In this document: in pieces, positions 43,791-52,826 of the stretch | How the letters are laid out: every line of letters starts with the position of its first letter | Numbering within the stretch: the first letter of the stretch is position 1 | From: DASUBN01 sp036500225 | Lineage (GTDB): Bacteria; Pseudomonadota; Gammaproteobacteria; Natronospirales; REEB76 | Length of the DNA: 64,000 nucleotides | Direction: 5' to 3' | NCBI GenBank assembly: GCA_036500225.1 | Contig: DASYCJ010000047.1 | Coordinates: 1 to 64,000 of the forward strand | Notes under the pieces: generated by a model | What the model saw: only the letters and a program-made list of their open reading frames with translations | Databases searched by the model: none | Told to the model about the DNA's origin: nothing | Program-made: the position numbers and the translations under genes

Positions 43791-44699
43791 CTAGGCGCGG
43801 CCGTTGTGGCGGCGTTTCGAGTTCTTCTCGATGAAGGCCATGATCTCCCCGGCGATGTCCTTCTTGGTGGCGCTCTCGATGCCCTCCAGGCCGGGGGAAG
43901 AGTTGACCTCTAATATCAGCGGGCCCTGGGCCGAGCGGATGATGTCCACGCCGGCCACGTTCAAGCCCACCACCTCGGCAGCACGGATGGCCATGTCCCG
44001 CTCCTTGCTGCTGAGCTTCACTTCGATGGCGCTACCGCCTTTGTGCAGGTTGGCGCGGAACTCGCCGCGGCGGGCCTGGCGTTTCATGGCGGCCACCACC
44101 TTGTTGCCCACCACGAAGCAGCGCAGGTCCGCACCCTGGGCTTCCTTGACGAAGCGTTGCACCAGGAAGTGGGCATTGAGACCGCGGAAGGCATCGATGA
44201 CGCTCTCCGCCGCCTGACGGGTCTCCGCTAGCACTACGCCCTGGCCCTGGGAGCCTTCCGTGAGCTTGATGATCATGGGTGCATCGCCCACGAGCTTCAT
44301 TAGGTCCTCGGTGTCGTCGGGGGCGTGGGCGAAGCCGGTCACCGGCATGGCGATGCCGAAGCGTGAAAGGAGTTGCAGTGAACGCAGCTTGTCGCGGGCG
44401 CGCACGATGGCGTCGGAATCGTTGAGGGTGAACACGCCGGTCATCTCGAACTGGCGCAGCACCGCGGTGGCGTAGAAGGTCACCGATGCGCCGATGCGAG
44501 GGATGATGGCGTCGAGGCCGTCCAGCTTGCGGCCCTTGAAATGGATCTCGGGGTTGTCGGTCGCCAGGTTCATGTAGCAACGTAGCGGGTCGATGACGTA
44601 CATGTCATGACCGCGCTTCATGCCGGCCTCCACCAGTCGTTTGGTGGAATATAGGCGCGTGTTGCGCGAGAGGATGGCGATCTTGAGGCGCTTCTTCAT
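43791..44699 (-). CDS. rimK: RimK, ribosomal protein S6/L-glutamate ligase (ATP-grasp)
   Basis: 302 residues. ATP-grasp fold: KIAILSRNTRLYSTKRL start, MIIKLTEGSQGQGVVLAE (nucleotide loop), FLVQRFVKEAQGADLRCFVVG and LILEVNSSPGLEGIE (metal and ATP binding). It adds glutamates to the C-terminus of S6 and can make poly-alpha-glutamate. Its ATG follows directly on the stop of the retropepsin-like gene, giving a rimB-rimK pair; no rimA-like gene is seen. Confidence 0.94.
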   Translation of the reverse strand: MKKRLKIAILSRNTRLYSTKRLVEAGMKRGHDMYVIDPLRCYMNLATDNPEIHFKGRKLDGLDAIIPRIGASVTFYATAVLRQFEMTGVFTLNDSDAIVRARDKLRSLQLLSRFGIAMPVTGFAHAPDDTEDLMKLVGDAPMIIKLTEGSQGQGVVLAETRQAAESVIDAFRGLNAHFLVQRFVKEAQGADLRCFVVGNKVVAAMKRQARRGEFRANLHKGGSAIEVKLSSKERDMAIRAAEVVGLNVAGVDIIRSAQGPLILEVNSSPGLEGIESATKKDIAGEIMAFIEKNSKRRHNGRA

Positions 44700-45182
44700 C
44701 TATGTCTCTTCCGTGGTGCGTACGCCGCGGATGCGACGTCGCTTGCCCATGACGTAGGACGCTGCGGGATCGATCGTGATGTGGCCTTGCATGGCGCTGC
44801 GGCCCAGTAGCAGGCGGAAGCGCATGCTGTCACGCGCGGCCAGGGTGATCTCGATAGGCCAACTCTGCTGACCGATGGTGAGGGTGGTTCGGATCACCGG
44901 TCGTTGCTCGCGGTGACCGCCGGAGTCCGTGACCCAGCGTTCTTCCTCCGCCAGGTCCGCCTCGAAGAAGCGTTCCGGCTTGTCCTTATGCTGCATGGGA
45001 TGCAGTCCGAAGCGCACGCGGCGCTTGCCGTTCTCGGTGAATACCACCACCGCGAATGCGTGCAGCGATGAACTGCGCGCGCCGGTGTCGATCTTGGCCT
45101 TGATGCGTTTGATGCCGAGTTCGGGCAGCGCGACCCACTCGCGCCAACCGACCTGCTGCGGTGTGGTTGGGACTTGGTTCAT
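44700..45182 (-). CDS. rimB: RimB-like retropepsin-family protease (RimK partner)
   Basis: 160 residues. The aspartic-protease triad region is IKAKIDTGARSSSLHA, and a matching LLLGRSAMQGHITIDP follows. It belongs to the DUF785/RimK-associated family once labelled ATP-dependent zinc protease, though the visible motif is that of a dimeric aspartic protease. In Pseudomonas the RimB partner is proposed to trim glutamates added by RimK. It abuts rimK, supporting this role here. It is divergent from the deacetylase-like gene with a 65-bp gap. Confidence 0.85.
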   Translation of the reverse strand: MNQVPTTPQQVGWREWVALPELGIKRIKAKIDTGARSSSLHAFAVVVFTENGKRRVRFGLHPMQHKDKPERFFEADLAEEERWVTDSGGHREQRPVIRTTLTIGQQSWPIEITLAARDSMRFRLLLGRSAMQGHITIDPAASYVMGKRRRIRGVRTTEET

Positions 45183-45247
45183 TATTGGAATGCGGCCGGA
45201 TAGGGCTTCGGTCCATAATACACCTGGCTGGAAACGGAAGGTGTCAA

Positions 45248-46204
45248 ATGGTGGACTCCCTGCTTAAGGTCGGCGTATGCCATGACCCCCGCCAGGCGCG
45301 CTACGGTTTCGGCGAGGGCCACCCCTTCGGGCACGACCGTTTCAGCGCCTTCTGGCGTGAGAGCGTGGCCCGCGGTTTCGATAAGCGAGTGCATGCCGTA
45401 CCGGTGCAGACGGCGAAGCGCGCGCAGCTGGAGATGTTTCACTCCCGTGACTTCCTGGGCTTCGCCGAAGAGCAGAGCCACCGCGGTGACGGTTACCTGG
45501 ATGAGGGCGATACGCCGGCGGTGCCGGGGATATATGAGGCGGCCTGCGAGGTGGTGGGCGCCACTTTGAATGCAGTGGACGGCGTCATGTCCGGCGAGTG
45601 GCGTCGTGCCTTCGTGCCCATCGCCGGTCTGCATCACGCGGCTCGGGCTCATGCCGCCGGCTTCTGTGTACTTGACGACATCGGCGTAGCGGTGGAATCA
45701 CTGCGTCGCCATCACGGCGTCAAGCGCATCGCCTATGTGGACATCGACGCGCATCACGGTGACGGCGTGTTCTATTCCTTCGAGGAGGATCCGGACCTCT
45801 TGTTCGCGGACCTGCATGAGGACGGCCGCTTCCTCTATCCCGGTACCGGCTCTGAGAGCGAGACCGGCAGCGGCGAAGCCGTGGGCACCAAACTCAACCT
45901 GCCCCTGGCGCCCGGTGCTGGCGACCAGGAGTTCCTGAGGGCCTGGGAGCGGGTCGAGGACTATCTCAAGGTCGGCCGGCCAGAGTTCATCCTGTTCCAG
46001 TGCGGTGCCGACAGCATCGCCGGCGATCCCATCACCCACCTGCGTTTCACGCCTGCCGCTCATGCACATGCGGCCACGCGCCTTTGCGCCATCGCCGAGG
46101 AGCTGGGCCACGGCCGCGTGGTGGGTATGGGGGGAGGGGGCTATAACAGGACGAACATAGCGCTGGGTTGGAATGGCGTCCTTGAGTCTTTTTTAGCCAC
46201 GTAG
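45248..46204 (+). CDS. Histone deacetylase-like amidohydrolase
   Basis: 318 residues from ATG 45248; AAGG lies 6 nt upstream, and the open frame to 45161 covers rimB. Class II arginase/deacetylase fold with zinc ligands in VDIDAHHGDGV, preceding LHHAARAHAAGFCVLDD, and Asp in CGADSIAGDP, plus the GGGGYN tail motif. It probably deacetylates polyamines, acetyl-lysine or other acetylamides; the natural substrate is not clear. It ends 15 nt before the glyA -10 box. Confidence 0.88.
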   Translation: MVDSLLKVGVCHDPRQARYGFGEGHPFGHDRFSAFWRESVARGFDKRVHAVPVQTAKRAQLEMFHSRDFLGFAEEQSHRGDGYLDEGDTPAVPGIYEAACEVVGATLNAVDGVMSGEWRRAFVPIAGLHHAARAHAAGFCVLDDIGVAVESLRRHHGVKRIAYVDIDAHHGDGVFYSFEEDPDLLFADLHEDGRFLYPGTGSESETGSGEAVGTKLNLPLAPGAGDQEFLRAWERVEDYLKVGRPEFILFQCGADSIAGDPITHLRFTPAAHAHAATRLCAIAEELGHGRVVGMGGGGYNRTNIALGWNGVLESFLAT

Positions 46205-46219
46205 CCCATGAGGCTGCGG

Positions 46220-46225
46220 TAAAAT
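46220..46225 (+). promoter_or_regulatory. -10 box of the glyA-nrdR-rib operon
   Basis: GCGG-TAAAAT-AGGCGCC, 36 nt before the glyA ATG. Confidence 0.5.
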
Positions 46226-46261
46226 AGGCGCCGCTCAATACCTATCCGCGGAGCCTTCCGA

Positions 46262-47530
46262 ATGTTCACTCCTGATATGCAGATTGCCGGGTTCGACGAC
46301 GAACTCCTCGGAGCCTTGCGTGACGAGTTGCACCGCCAGGAACAGAACATCGAGCTCATCGCCTCCGAGAACTACGTGAGCCCGCGGGTGCTGGCGGCCC
46401 AGGGTTCGGTGATGACCAACAAGTACGCGGAAGGCTATCCGGGCAAGCGCTACTACGGCGGCTGCGAGTACGTGGACGTCGCGGAGCGTCTCGCCATCGA
46501 GCGCGCCAAGAAGCTGTTCGGCGCCGGTTACGCCAACGTGCAGCCCCATTCTGGTTCCCAGGCCAACGCCGCGGTGTACTTCGCGCTTCTGAAGCCGGGT
46601 GACACCATCCTAGGCATGAGCTTGGCCCACGGCGGCCATCTCACCCACGGCGCCAAGGTCAACCTCTCGGGCAAGATATTCAATGCGGTGCAGTACGGTA
46701 TCGACACCAACACTGGCCTCATCGATTACGACCAGGTGCAGAAGCTCGCGGATGAGCACAAGCCGAAGATGATCGTCGCGGGCTTCTCTGCGTACTCACG
46801 CCGCATCGACTGGCAGAAGTTCCGGGTCATCGCCGATTCCGTCGGCGCGTACCTGTTCGTGGACATGGCCCACGTGGCGGGCCTGGTGGCTGCCGGGCTC
46901 TATCCGGACCCGGTGAACATTGCCGACGTCACCACCACCACCACCCACAAGACCCTGCGTGGTCCCCGCGGTGGTCTGATCCTGGCTAAATCCAATGAGG
47001 AAGTTGAAAAGAAGCTCAACTCCAGCGTGTTCCCGTCCACTCAGGGCGGTCCGCTGATGCATGTGATCGCCGCGAAGGCGGTGGCCTTCCTCGAAGCCCT
47101 GCAGCCGGAGTTCAAGGTCTATCAGAAGCAGGTGTTGGATAACTCCCGCGCCCTAGCGGACACCTTCATGAAGCGCGGCTATGACGTAGTCTCTGGCGGT
47201 ACTGACAACCATCTGTTCCTGCTGGACCTCATCAAGAAAGACATCACCGGTAAGGATGCGGACGCGGCCCTGCACAAGGCCAACATTACCGTGAACAAGA
47301 ACGCAGTGCCGAACGATCCGCGCCCGCCCATGGTCACATCTGGCCTGCGCTTGGGGTCGCCGGCTTCCACCACCCGTGGCTTCAAGGAACAGGACTTCCG
47401 CGATCTCGGCGGCTGGATGGCGGATATCATCGACAACATCAACGACGAGAAAGTCATCGCCGATGCCAAGCAGAAGGTGCTGGCACTGTGCAAGCAACAT
47501 CCGGTATATCCGGCCGGCACGAAGTTCTGA
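46262..47530 (+). CDS. glyA: Serine hydroxymethyltransferase
   Basis: 422 residues. It interconverts serine and glycine with tetrahydrofolate. PLP Lys is in TTTTTHKTLRGPRGG; also IELIASENYVS, GYPGKRYYGGCEYVD, HSGSQAN and HLTHG. It is the first gene of a dense run; the nrdR ATG follows its stop without a gap. No glycine riboswitch structure is recognisable in the 36-nt leader. Confidence 0.97.
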   Translation: MFTPDMQIAGFDDELLGALRDELHRQEQNIELIASENYVSPRVLAAQGSVMTNKYAEGYPGKRYYGGCEYVDVAERLAIERAKKLFGAGYANVQPHSGSQANAAVYFALLKPGDTILGMSLAHGGHLTHGAKVNLSGKIFNAVQYGIDTNTGLIDYDQVQKLADEHKPKMIVAGFSAYSRRIDWQKFRVIADSVGAYLFVDMAHVAGLVAAGLYPDPVNIADVTTTTTHKTLRGPRGGLILAKSNEEVEKKLNSSVFPSTQGGPLMHVIAAKAVAFLEALQPEFKVYQKQVLDNSRALADTFMKRGYDVVSGGTDNHLFLLDLIKKDITGKDADAALHKANITVNKNAVPNDPRPPMVTSGLRLGSPASTTRGFKEQDFRDLGGWMADIIDNINDEKVIADAKQKVLALCKQHPVYPAGTKF

Positions 47531-48046
47531 ATGCACTGCCCTTTCTGCAACCATGAAGATACGAAAGTAATCGACTCACGCCTGGCGGGCGAGGGGCAGC
47601 AGGTACGCCGTCGCCGGGAATGCGAGAAGTGCGGTGAGCGTTTCACCACCTTCGAGACCGCGGAGCTGGTGATGCCGCGCATCGTGAAGAACGATGGCAC
47701 CCGCGAGCCCTATGACGAGCACAAACTGAGTTCCGGCATGACCCGCGCGCTGGAGAAGCGCCCGGTCAGCACCGAAGCGATGGAAGCGGCCCTGGCACGG
47801 GTCATCCATAAGCTGCAGGTGACCGGCGAGCGCGAGATCAAGTCGCGCCAGCTCGGTGACTGGGTGATGGAAGAATTGAAGACCCTGGACGAGGTGGCTT
47901 ATGTGCGCTTCGCCTCCGTATACAGGAGTTTCCAGGATGTGAATGAGTTCCGGGAGGAGATCGAGCGCCTGCAAGGCGAATCGGCCCGCGCCGCTCTGGA
48001 ACGTGAACAGATGCCGTTACTGCCGTCGGACGACAAGAAGAAGTAA
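47531..48046 (+). CDS. nrdR: Transcriptional repressor NrdR
   Basis: 171 residues. Zinc ribbon Cys3/Cys6 (MHCPFC) and Cys31/Cys34 (CEKCGERF), then an ATP-cone (about 49-139) with VMPRIVKNDGTREPYD. It senses dATP/ATP and represses ribonucleotide reductase genes. It is in the common gammaproteobacterial position between glyA and ribD. Confidence 0.96.
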   Translation: MHCPFCNHEDTKVIDSRLAGEGQQVRRRRECEKCGERFTTFETAELVMPRIVKNDGTREPYDEHKLSSGMTRALEKRPVSTEAMEAALARVIHKLQVTGEREIKSRQLGDWVMEELKTLDEVAYVRFASVYRSFQDVNEFREEIERLQGESARAALEREQMPLLPSDDKKK

Positions 48047-48049
48047 GCC

Positions 48050-49150
48050 ATGAGTGAATCCAGCGCCGAAGACCACCGCCACATGGGCGAGGCCCTGCGC
48101 CTCGCGGAACTTGGCCTCTACACCACCGAGCCCAACCCACGGGTGGGTGCCGTGCTGGTCAAGGACGGCAAAGTCATCGGCCGCGGCTTCCACAAGCGCG
48201 CGGGTGAAGCCCATGCGGAGATCCTGGCCCTCGAAGAGGCCGGGGCCGCCGCCAAGGGCGCCACCTTATATGTGACCCTGGAACCCTGCGCCCACCAGGG
48301 CAAGACTCCGCCCTGCGCGGACGCGGTGGTGAAGTCCGGCGTGACTCGAGTGGTCGCCGCGATGACCGATCCCAATCCTCTGGTATCCGGCAAAGGCTTC
48401 GAAAAGCTCAAAGCTGCCGGCATCACCGTCGTCGAAGGCTTGATGCCCGCCCAAGCCAAGGCTCTCAATCCCGGTTTCATCAGCCGCATGACCCGCGGCC
48501 GCCCCTGGGTACGCACCAAGCTCGCCGCCAGCATGGACGGCCGGACGGCGCTCGCCAACGGCGAGAGCAAGTGGATCAGCTGCGATGCATCCCGCGAGGA
48601 CGTACACCGCTGGCGCGCACGTAGTTCTGCGGTGCTCACGGGCATCGGAACGCTGCTGGCGGACGATCCCACCTTCACGGTGCGGCTGCCGGGCGAATGG
48701 CGCCAACCCATGAAGGTGATCGTGGACACCAACCTCAGCACGCCGGTGAATGCCAAGGTATTCGCGCGTGATCCCGATCTCGTCTACATCGCCACCGGCG
48801 TGGACGATACGGAAGAGCATGAGGCATTGAACGCCATCGGTGCCAACATCCAGGTATTCCCGGAGCGGCGCGGCTTCATGGACCTGAAGGCCATCCTCGA
48901 GACCATGGCTGAACTGGGGTGCAACGAGGTGCTGATGGAAGCGGGTGCCGGCATGAACGGCGCCTTGCTGGAAGCCGGCCTGGTTGATGAACTCATCCTG
49001 TATATGTGCCCGAGCCTCTTGGGTGACAAGGCTCGCGGCATGTTCAGCTTGCCGGGCATCAGCAGCATGAACGAGCGCCGTGAACTCGAGATCGCCGATG
49101 CGCGCATGTTCGATAGAGACCTGCGCCTGATCCTGCGCCCCAAGGCCTGA
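48050..49150 (+). CDS. ribD: Bifunctional riboflavin deaminase/reductase RibD
   Basis: 366 residues. The deaminase half has zinc motif HAE in GEAHAEILALEEAG and PCAHQGKTPPCADAV. The reductase half starts about 150 with RPWVRTKLAASMDGRTAL and contains GIGTLLADDPTFTVR and EVLMEAGAGMNGALLEAGLVDE. It performs two middle steps of riboflavin synthesis. Gaps of 3 nt on both sides show tight operon packing. Confidence 0.95.
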   Translation: MSESSAEDHRHMGEALRLAELGLYTTEPNPRVGAVLVKDGKVIGRGFHKRAGEAHAEILALEEAGAAAKGATLYVTLEPCAHQGKTPPCADAVVKSGVTRVVAAMTDPNPLVSGKGFEKLKAAGITVVEGLMPAQAKALNPGFISRMTRGRPWVRTKLAASMDGRTALANGESKWISCDASREDVHRWRARSSAVLTGIGTLLADDPTFTVRLPGEWRQPMKVIVDTNLSTPVNAKVFARDPDLVYIATGVDDTEEHEALNAIGANIQVFPERRGFMDLKAILETMAELGCNEVLMEAGAGMNGALLEAGLVDELILYMCPSLLGDKARGMFSLPGISSMNERRELEIADARMFDRDLRLILRPKA

Positions 49151-49153
49151 CCC

Positions 49154-49753
49154 ATGTTCACCGGCATCATCCAAGCGGTCGGCAAGATCGAGGCGCTCAC
49201 GCCCCAGGGCGGAGACTTGCGCCTGTCCATCGGTACGGGCGAGCTTCCCATGCAGGATGTGAAGATGGGTGACAGCATCTGTGTCAGCGGTTGCTGCCTC
49301 ACGGTCATCGCCAAACGCGAGCATGCTTTCGATGCGGATGTGTCTAAGGAGACACTCTCCCTCACTACCTTGGGCGATCTCAAGGCGGGCTCCGCCGTGA
49401 ACCTGGAGAAGTCCCTCACTCTTGCCACCCCCCTGGGCGGCCACTTGGTGAGCGGACACGTGGATGGATTGGGCACCATCAAGTCGCGTCGTGAAGATGC
49501 GCGTTCCATACGCTTCGACATCCAGGTGCCAGGCGGCCTCAAGCGCTACATCGCTCACAAGGGTTCGGTCAGCGTGGACGGCGTGAGCCTAACGGTCAAC
49601 GCCATCCACAATGACCTGTTCGATGTGAACATCATCCCTCATACCATGATCCACACGACCTTCGGCGAGTACCAGGTGGGCAGCCGTGTGAACCTGGAGG
49701 TGGATGTGGTGGCGCGCTACGTGGAGCGCATGCTCGGGGAGCAGATCCGGTGA
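49154..49753 (+). CDS. ribE: Riboflavin synthase, alpha chain
   Basis: 199 residues, two homologous lumazine-binding halves. N-terminal MFTGIIQAVGKIEAL and the GDSICVSGCCLTV motif in half one match GSVSVDGVSLTVN in half two. It dismutates two lumazines to riboflavin. Its stop overlaps the GTG of ribBA. Confidence 0.96.
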   Translation: MFTGIIQAVGKIEALTPQGGDLRLSIGTGELPMQDVKMGDSICVSGCCLTVIAKREHAFDADVSKETLSLTTLGDLKAGSAVNLEKSLTLATPLGGHLVSGHVDGLGTIKSRREDARSIRFDIQVPGGLKRYIAHKGSVSVDGVSLTVNAIHNDLFDVNIIPHTMIHTTFGEYQVGSRVNLEVDVVARYVERMLGEQIR

Positions 49754-50847
49754 GCAAGCTCAACAGCGTGGAAGAGATCCTGGCGGAACTGACTGCCGGC
49801 CGCATGGTCGTCATCATGGATGACGAGGATCGGGAGAACGAGGGCGACCTCATCATGGCCGCCGGCATGTGCCGTCCGGAGGATATCAACTTCATGGCCC
49901 GTTACGGGCGTGGTCTCATCTGCCTGACTCTCACCCGCGAGCGCTGCAAGCAGCTGCGTCTGCCCCTGATGGTGAGCGATACCGACAAGAATCACACCAC
50001 CAACTTCACCCTTTCCATCGAAGCGGCGGAGGGCGTGACCACCGGCATCTCGGCTTACGATCGTGCCCTAACGGTGCGGGCTGCCGTGAAACCGGATGCG
50101 AAGCCGGAAGATCTGAAGCAACCGGGTCACATCTTCCCCCTCATGGCCCAGCCCGGCGGTGTACTGACCCGTGCCGGCCATACGGAAGCCGGCTGCGACC
50201 TCGCCCGGCTCGCAGGCCTGGAGCCTGCTTCAGTGATAGTCGAGATCCTGAACGACGACGGCAGCATGGCGCGCCGGCCCGATCTGGAGAAGTTCGCTGC
50301 CGAACACAAGCTCAAGATCGGTACCATCGCCGACCTCATCCGCTATCGCATGGAGAAGGAGAAGACCGTGCAGCGGGTGGCGGAGCGGCGCGTACCCACG
50401 GAGTTCGGTGAGTTCCAGTTGGTCGCTTACGAAGATCGGCTGAGCAAGGCGGTGCATCTCGCCCTCACGTCAGGTGAGATAAACCGCGGCGAGCCCATCC
50501 TGGTACGCGTGCATCTTCAGGACACCCTGGGCGACATGCTGGGAGTACGTTGGGACAGCTTAGGCCTGCCGCTTCGCAAGGCCCTGCAGCGCATCGCCAA
50601 AGAAGGCGGGGTGCTGGTGGTGCTGCGCCAACCGGAAGAGCCCGGTGAGATCATGCAGCGGCTGTCTTCGGGTGGTGTCGCGCCTCAATCCGATGAGGCG
50701 GGAGCCGAGCTACGCACCTATGGCGTAGGTGCGCAGATATTGCTGGACTTGGGCGTTACTCGTATGCGGGTGCTTAGCCAGCCCAAGAAGATGCATGGTA
50801 TTTCCGGCTTTGGTCTTGAAGTGGTGGAATACGTCACACCCGATTGA
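49750..50847 (+). CDS. ribBA: 3,4-dihydroxy-2-butanone-4-phosphate synthase with degenerate GTP cyclohydrolase II domain (RibBX type)
   Basis: 365 residues, GTG start overlapping ribE (GTGA). The RibB half is intact: MDDEDRENEGDLIMAAG, TNFTLSIEA and RAGHTEAGCDLARLAG. The second half has the cyclohydrolase II fold, but its three zinc Cys are replaced: where family members have E-C-LTGD and R-C-D-C, this protein has Q-D-TLGD and R-W-D-S. It therefore probably makes only the butanone phosphate, and GTP cyclohydrolase II should come from another gene. The C-terminal YGVGAQILLDLGV is kept. Confidence 0.93.
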   Translation: MSKLNSVEEILAELTAGRMVVIMDDEDRENEGDLIMAAGMCRPEDINFMARYGRGLICLTLTRERCKQLRLPLMVSDTDKNHTTNFTLSIEAAEGVTTGISAYDRALTVRAAVKPDAKPEDLKQPGHIFPLMAQPGGVLTRAGHTEAGCDLARLAGLEPASVIVEILNDDGSMARRPDLEKFAAEHKLKIGTIADLIRYRMEKEKTVQRVAERRVPTEFGEFQLVAYEDRLSKAVHLALTSGEINRGEPILVRVHLQDTLGDMLGVRWDSLGLPLRKALQRIAKEGGVLVVLRQPEEPGEIMQRLSSGGVAPQSDEAGAELRTYGVGAQILLDLGVTRMRVLSQPKKMHGISGFGLEVVEYVTPD

Positions 50848-50857
50848 GCTTCTCGGT

Positions 50858-50863
50858 TAAAAT
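50858..50863 (+). promoter_or_regulatory. -10 box before ribH
   Basis: GGT-TAAAAT-AGCC, 29 nt before the ribH ATG, in a 45-nt gap. A TTGG/CCAA mini-hairpin (50870-50882) lies between. No Shine-Dalgarno sequence is seen. Confidence 0.5.
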
Positions 50864-50892
50864 AGCCATTGGTTTATCCAAAGTTCTTTTAT

Positions 50893-51372
50893 ATGGCCGG
50901 CACTCATAGAATCATCGAGGGCGGACGCTCTGCGAAGGGCTTCCGTATCGCCATCGTCGCAGCGCGCTTCAACCACTTCGTGGTGGAAAAGCTCCTGGCA
51001 GGTGCCGTCGAGACCCTGACCCAAGCCGGTATCAGCGCCCAGGACCTGGATATCATCCGGGTGCCCGGCGCCTATGAGATTCCCCTCACTGCCCGCAAGC
51101 TCGCTGCCAGCAAGAACTACGAAGCCGTCATCACTCTCGGCGCAGTGATCCGCGGCGGCACCCCTCATTTCGATTACGTGGCAGGCGAGTGTGCCCGCGG
51201 CGTGTCCCAGGCAGCCCGCGACAGCGGTATCCCGGTCATCTTCGGCGTGCTCACCTGTGACACCCTGGAGCAGGCCACGGAGCGTGCTGGTGGTGCCCAC
51301 GGCAACAAGGGCGCCGATTCGGCGCTGGCGGCCATCGAGATGGCCGACCTCATGCGCAAGTTGGACAGCTGA
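50893..51372 (+). CDS. ribH: 6,7-dimethyl-8-ribityllumazine synthase
   Basis: 159 residues from ATG 50893. It condenses the pyrimidine and the butanone phosphate to lumazine. Motifs: RIAIVAARFN, VPGAYEIPL, TLGAVIRGGTPHFDYVAGE and FGVLTCDTLEQA with GNKGADSALAAIEMA. The frame extends to TTG 50869 without ATG. The leader lacks a ribosome site. It overlaps nusB by one nt (TGATG). Confidence 0.95.
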   Translation: MAGTHRIIEGGRSAKGFRIAIVAARFNHFVVEKLLAGAVETLTQAGISAQDLDIIRVPGAYEIPLTARKLAASKNYEAVITLGAVIRGGTPHFDYVAGECARGVSQAARDSGIPVIFGVLTCDTLEQATERAGGAHGNKGADSALAAIEMADLMRKLDS

Positions 51373-51815
51373 TGGCCGGCAAATCACAGGGCGCGCGCGC
51401 CCGCGCCAAAGCGCGGCGTCTCGCGCTGCAAGGTCTCTACCAATGGCAGCTGTCAGGCACACCTGCCGGCGAACTCATCGCTGAACTCAACGCCAGCCAG
51501 AACATCAAGGATGTGGACGCGGAGTACTTCGAGGCGCTGGTGCGCGGAGTGATCGCGGACAGCAGTGCCTTGCAGGCGCTGTTCCAGCCGAACCTGGATC
51601 GGCCCGCGGAACAAGTGGATCCCATCGAGCGCGGTATCCTGCTCATCGGTACCTTCGAGCTCAAAGATCGTATCGACGTGCCTTATCGGGTCGTATTGAA
51701 CGAAGCCATGGAACTGGCCAAGGGCTTCGGTGCCGAGGATAGCCACAAGTACATCAACGCCGTGCTGGACAAGACTTCCGCCGGGCTGCGTCAGGCGGAG
51801 CGTGACGCCCGCTGA
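51372..51815 (+). CDS. nusB: Transcription antitermination factor NusB
   Basis: 147 residues, all-helical. RAKARRLALQGLYQWQLSG, DPIERGILLIGTFEL and VPYRVVLNEAMELAKGFGAEDSHKYINAVLD are diagnostic. It binds boxA RNA with S10 for rRNA antitermination. It overlaps ribH and thiL by one nt each, in the classic ribH-nusB-thiL order. Confidence 0.96.
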   Translation: MAGKSQGARARAKARRLALQGLYQWQLSGTPAGELIAELNASQNIKDVDAEYFEALVRGVIADSSALQALFQPNLDRPAEQVDPIERGILLIGTFELKDRIDVPYRVVLNEAMELAKGFGAEDSHKYINAVLDKTSAGLRQAERDAR

Positions 51816-52771
51816 TGTCTATGGACGAGTTCGGACTCATCCGCCGCTTCTTCGCCCAGCCGAGCATGCTGCGGGATGACGTGAGTTTGGGAATTGGCGA
51901 CGACGCGGCGCTGCTCAAGGTGCCCCCGGGTCATGAGCTTGCAGTCAGCACCGATTCGCTGATATCCGGCGTGCATTTCCCTGCTGATCTTCCTGCCGGT
52001 GCAGTTGGCCATCGTGCCCTCGCCGCGAACTTGAGCGATCTTGCTGCTATGGGTGCCGCACCTGCTTGGGTGCTGATGGCGCTCACGCTGCCGGAAGCGG
52101 ATGAGTCCTGGCTGGAGGCTTTCAGCGGCGGCTTCTTCGCGCTAGCCAAACGCCACGTCGTGGCCTTGGTGGGCGGCAATATGGCCCGCGGTCCCCTGAA
52201 CGTCACCCTCACGGTTCATGGCTTGGTGCCACAAGGCCTGGCGCTGACCCGCGCCGGCGCACGAGTAGGGGATCTCATCTATGTGACCGGTAACCCAGGT
52301 GATGCGGCTGCGGGACTTGAGTTGTTGCAGGCTGGTGGCTCCGATATGAGCCATCCTTGCGTACAGCGCTTCGCTTATCCAGAGCCGCGCATCGCCATCG
52401 GCCTCGCATTGCGCGGCATCGCCAGTGCTGCCATCGATGTGTCGGATGGATTGCTGGCGGATCTGGGGCATCTCCTGGAAGCCCGCGGTTTCGGCGCCAA
52501 GCTGTCACTGGGAAGATTGCCAGTCTCCAAAGAGTTACTAGCCCTGAAGGGTCAAGAAGACTCATGGCGGCTCGCGCTCACAGGCGGTGATGATTACGAA
52601 CTTTGCTTCACGGTCCATGCAGACAAAGCCGTTGCCGCTGAAGGGGCGCTGCAGGCCGTGGGTTGCGCGGTCACCTGCATCGGTGCCATCGAATCCACTC
52701 CCGGCATCCATTGCATCGATCCCAAGGGACAGACCCGGACATACCTTCGTCCCGGACACCGGCATTTCTGA
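51815..52771 (+). CDS. thiL: Thiamine-monophosphate kinase
   Basis: 318 residues. It phosphorylates thiamine phosphate to the diphosphate. LGIGDDAALL, STDSLISGVHF, ALAANLSDLAAMGA, YVTGNPGDAAAGLEL, AIDVSDGLLADLGHLL and LTGGDDYELCF are conserved. The loop usually written GGDTTRGPL is GGNMARGPL here, with Asn for Asp. pgpA, normally next, is displaced by three genes. Confidence 0.93.
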   Translation: MSMDEFGLIRRFFAQPSMLRDDVSLGIGDDAALLKVPPGHELAVSTDSLISGVHFPADLPAGAVGHRALAANLSDLAAMGAAPAWVLMALTLPEADESWLEAFSGGFFALAKRHVVALVGGNMARGPLNVTLTVHGLVPQGLALTRAGARVGDLIYVTGNPGDAAAGLELLQAGGSDMSHPCVQRFAYPEPRIAIGLALRGIASAAIDVSDGLLADLGHLLEARGFGAKLSLGRLPVSKELLALKGQEDSWRLALTGGDDYELCFTVHADKAVAAEGALQAVGCAVTCIGAIESTPGIHCIDPKGQTRTYLRPGHRHF

Positions 52772-52826
52772 TGCACAGTCCCGGCCCTTAGGCGGATAAT
52801 AGCGGCGTACTCCTAGGGGAGAGCAC

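Noticed and set aside
45161..45247. Longer N-terminus for the deacetylase-like protein
   Set aside because: It overlaps the start of rimB on the other strand; ATG 45248 has a ribosome site and fits the fold.
50848..50892. FMN riboswitch before ribH
   Set aside because: The gap is only 45 nt and shows just a 4-bp hairpin; far too short for the aptamer.
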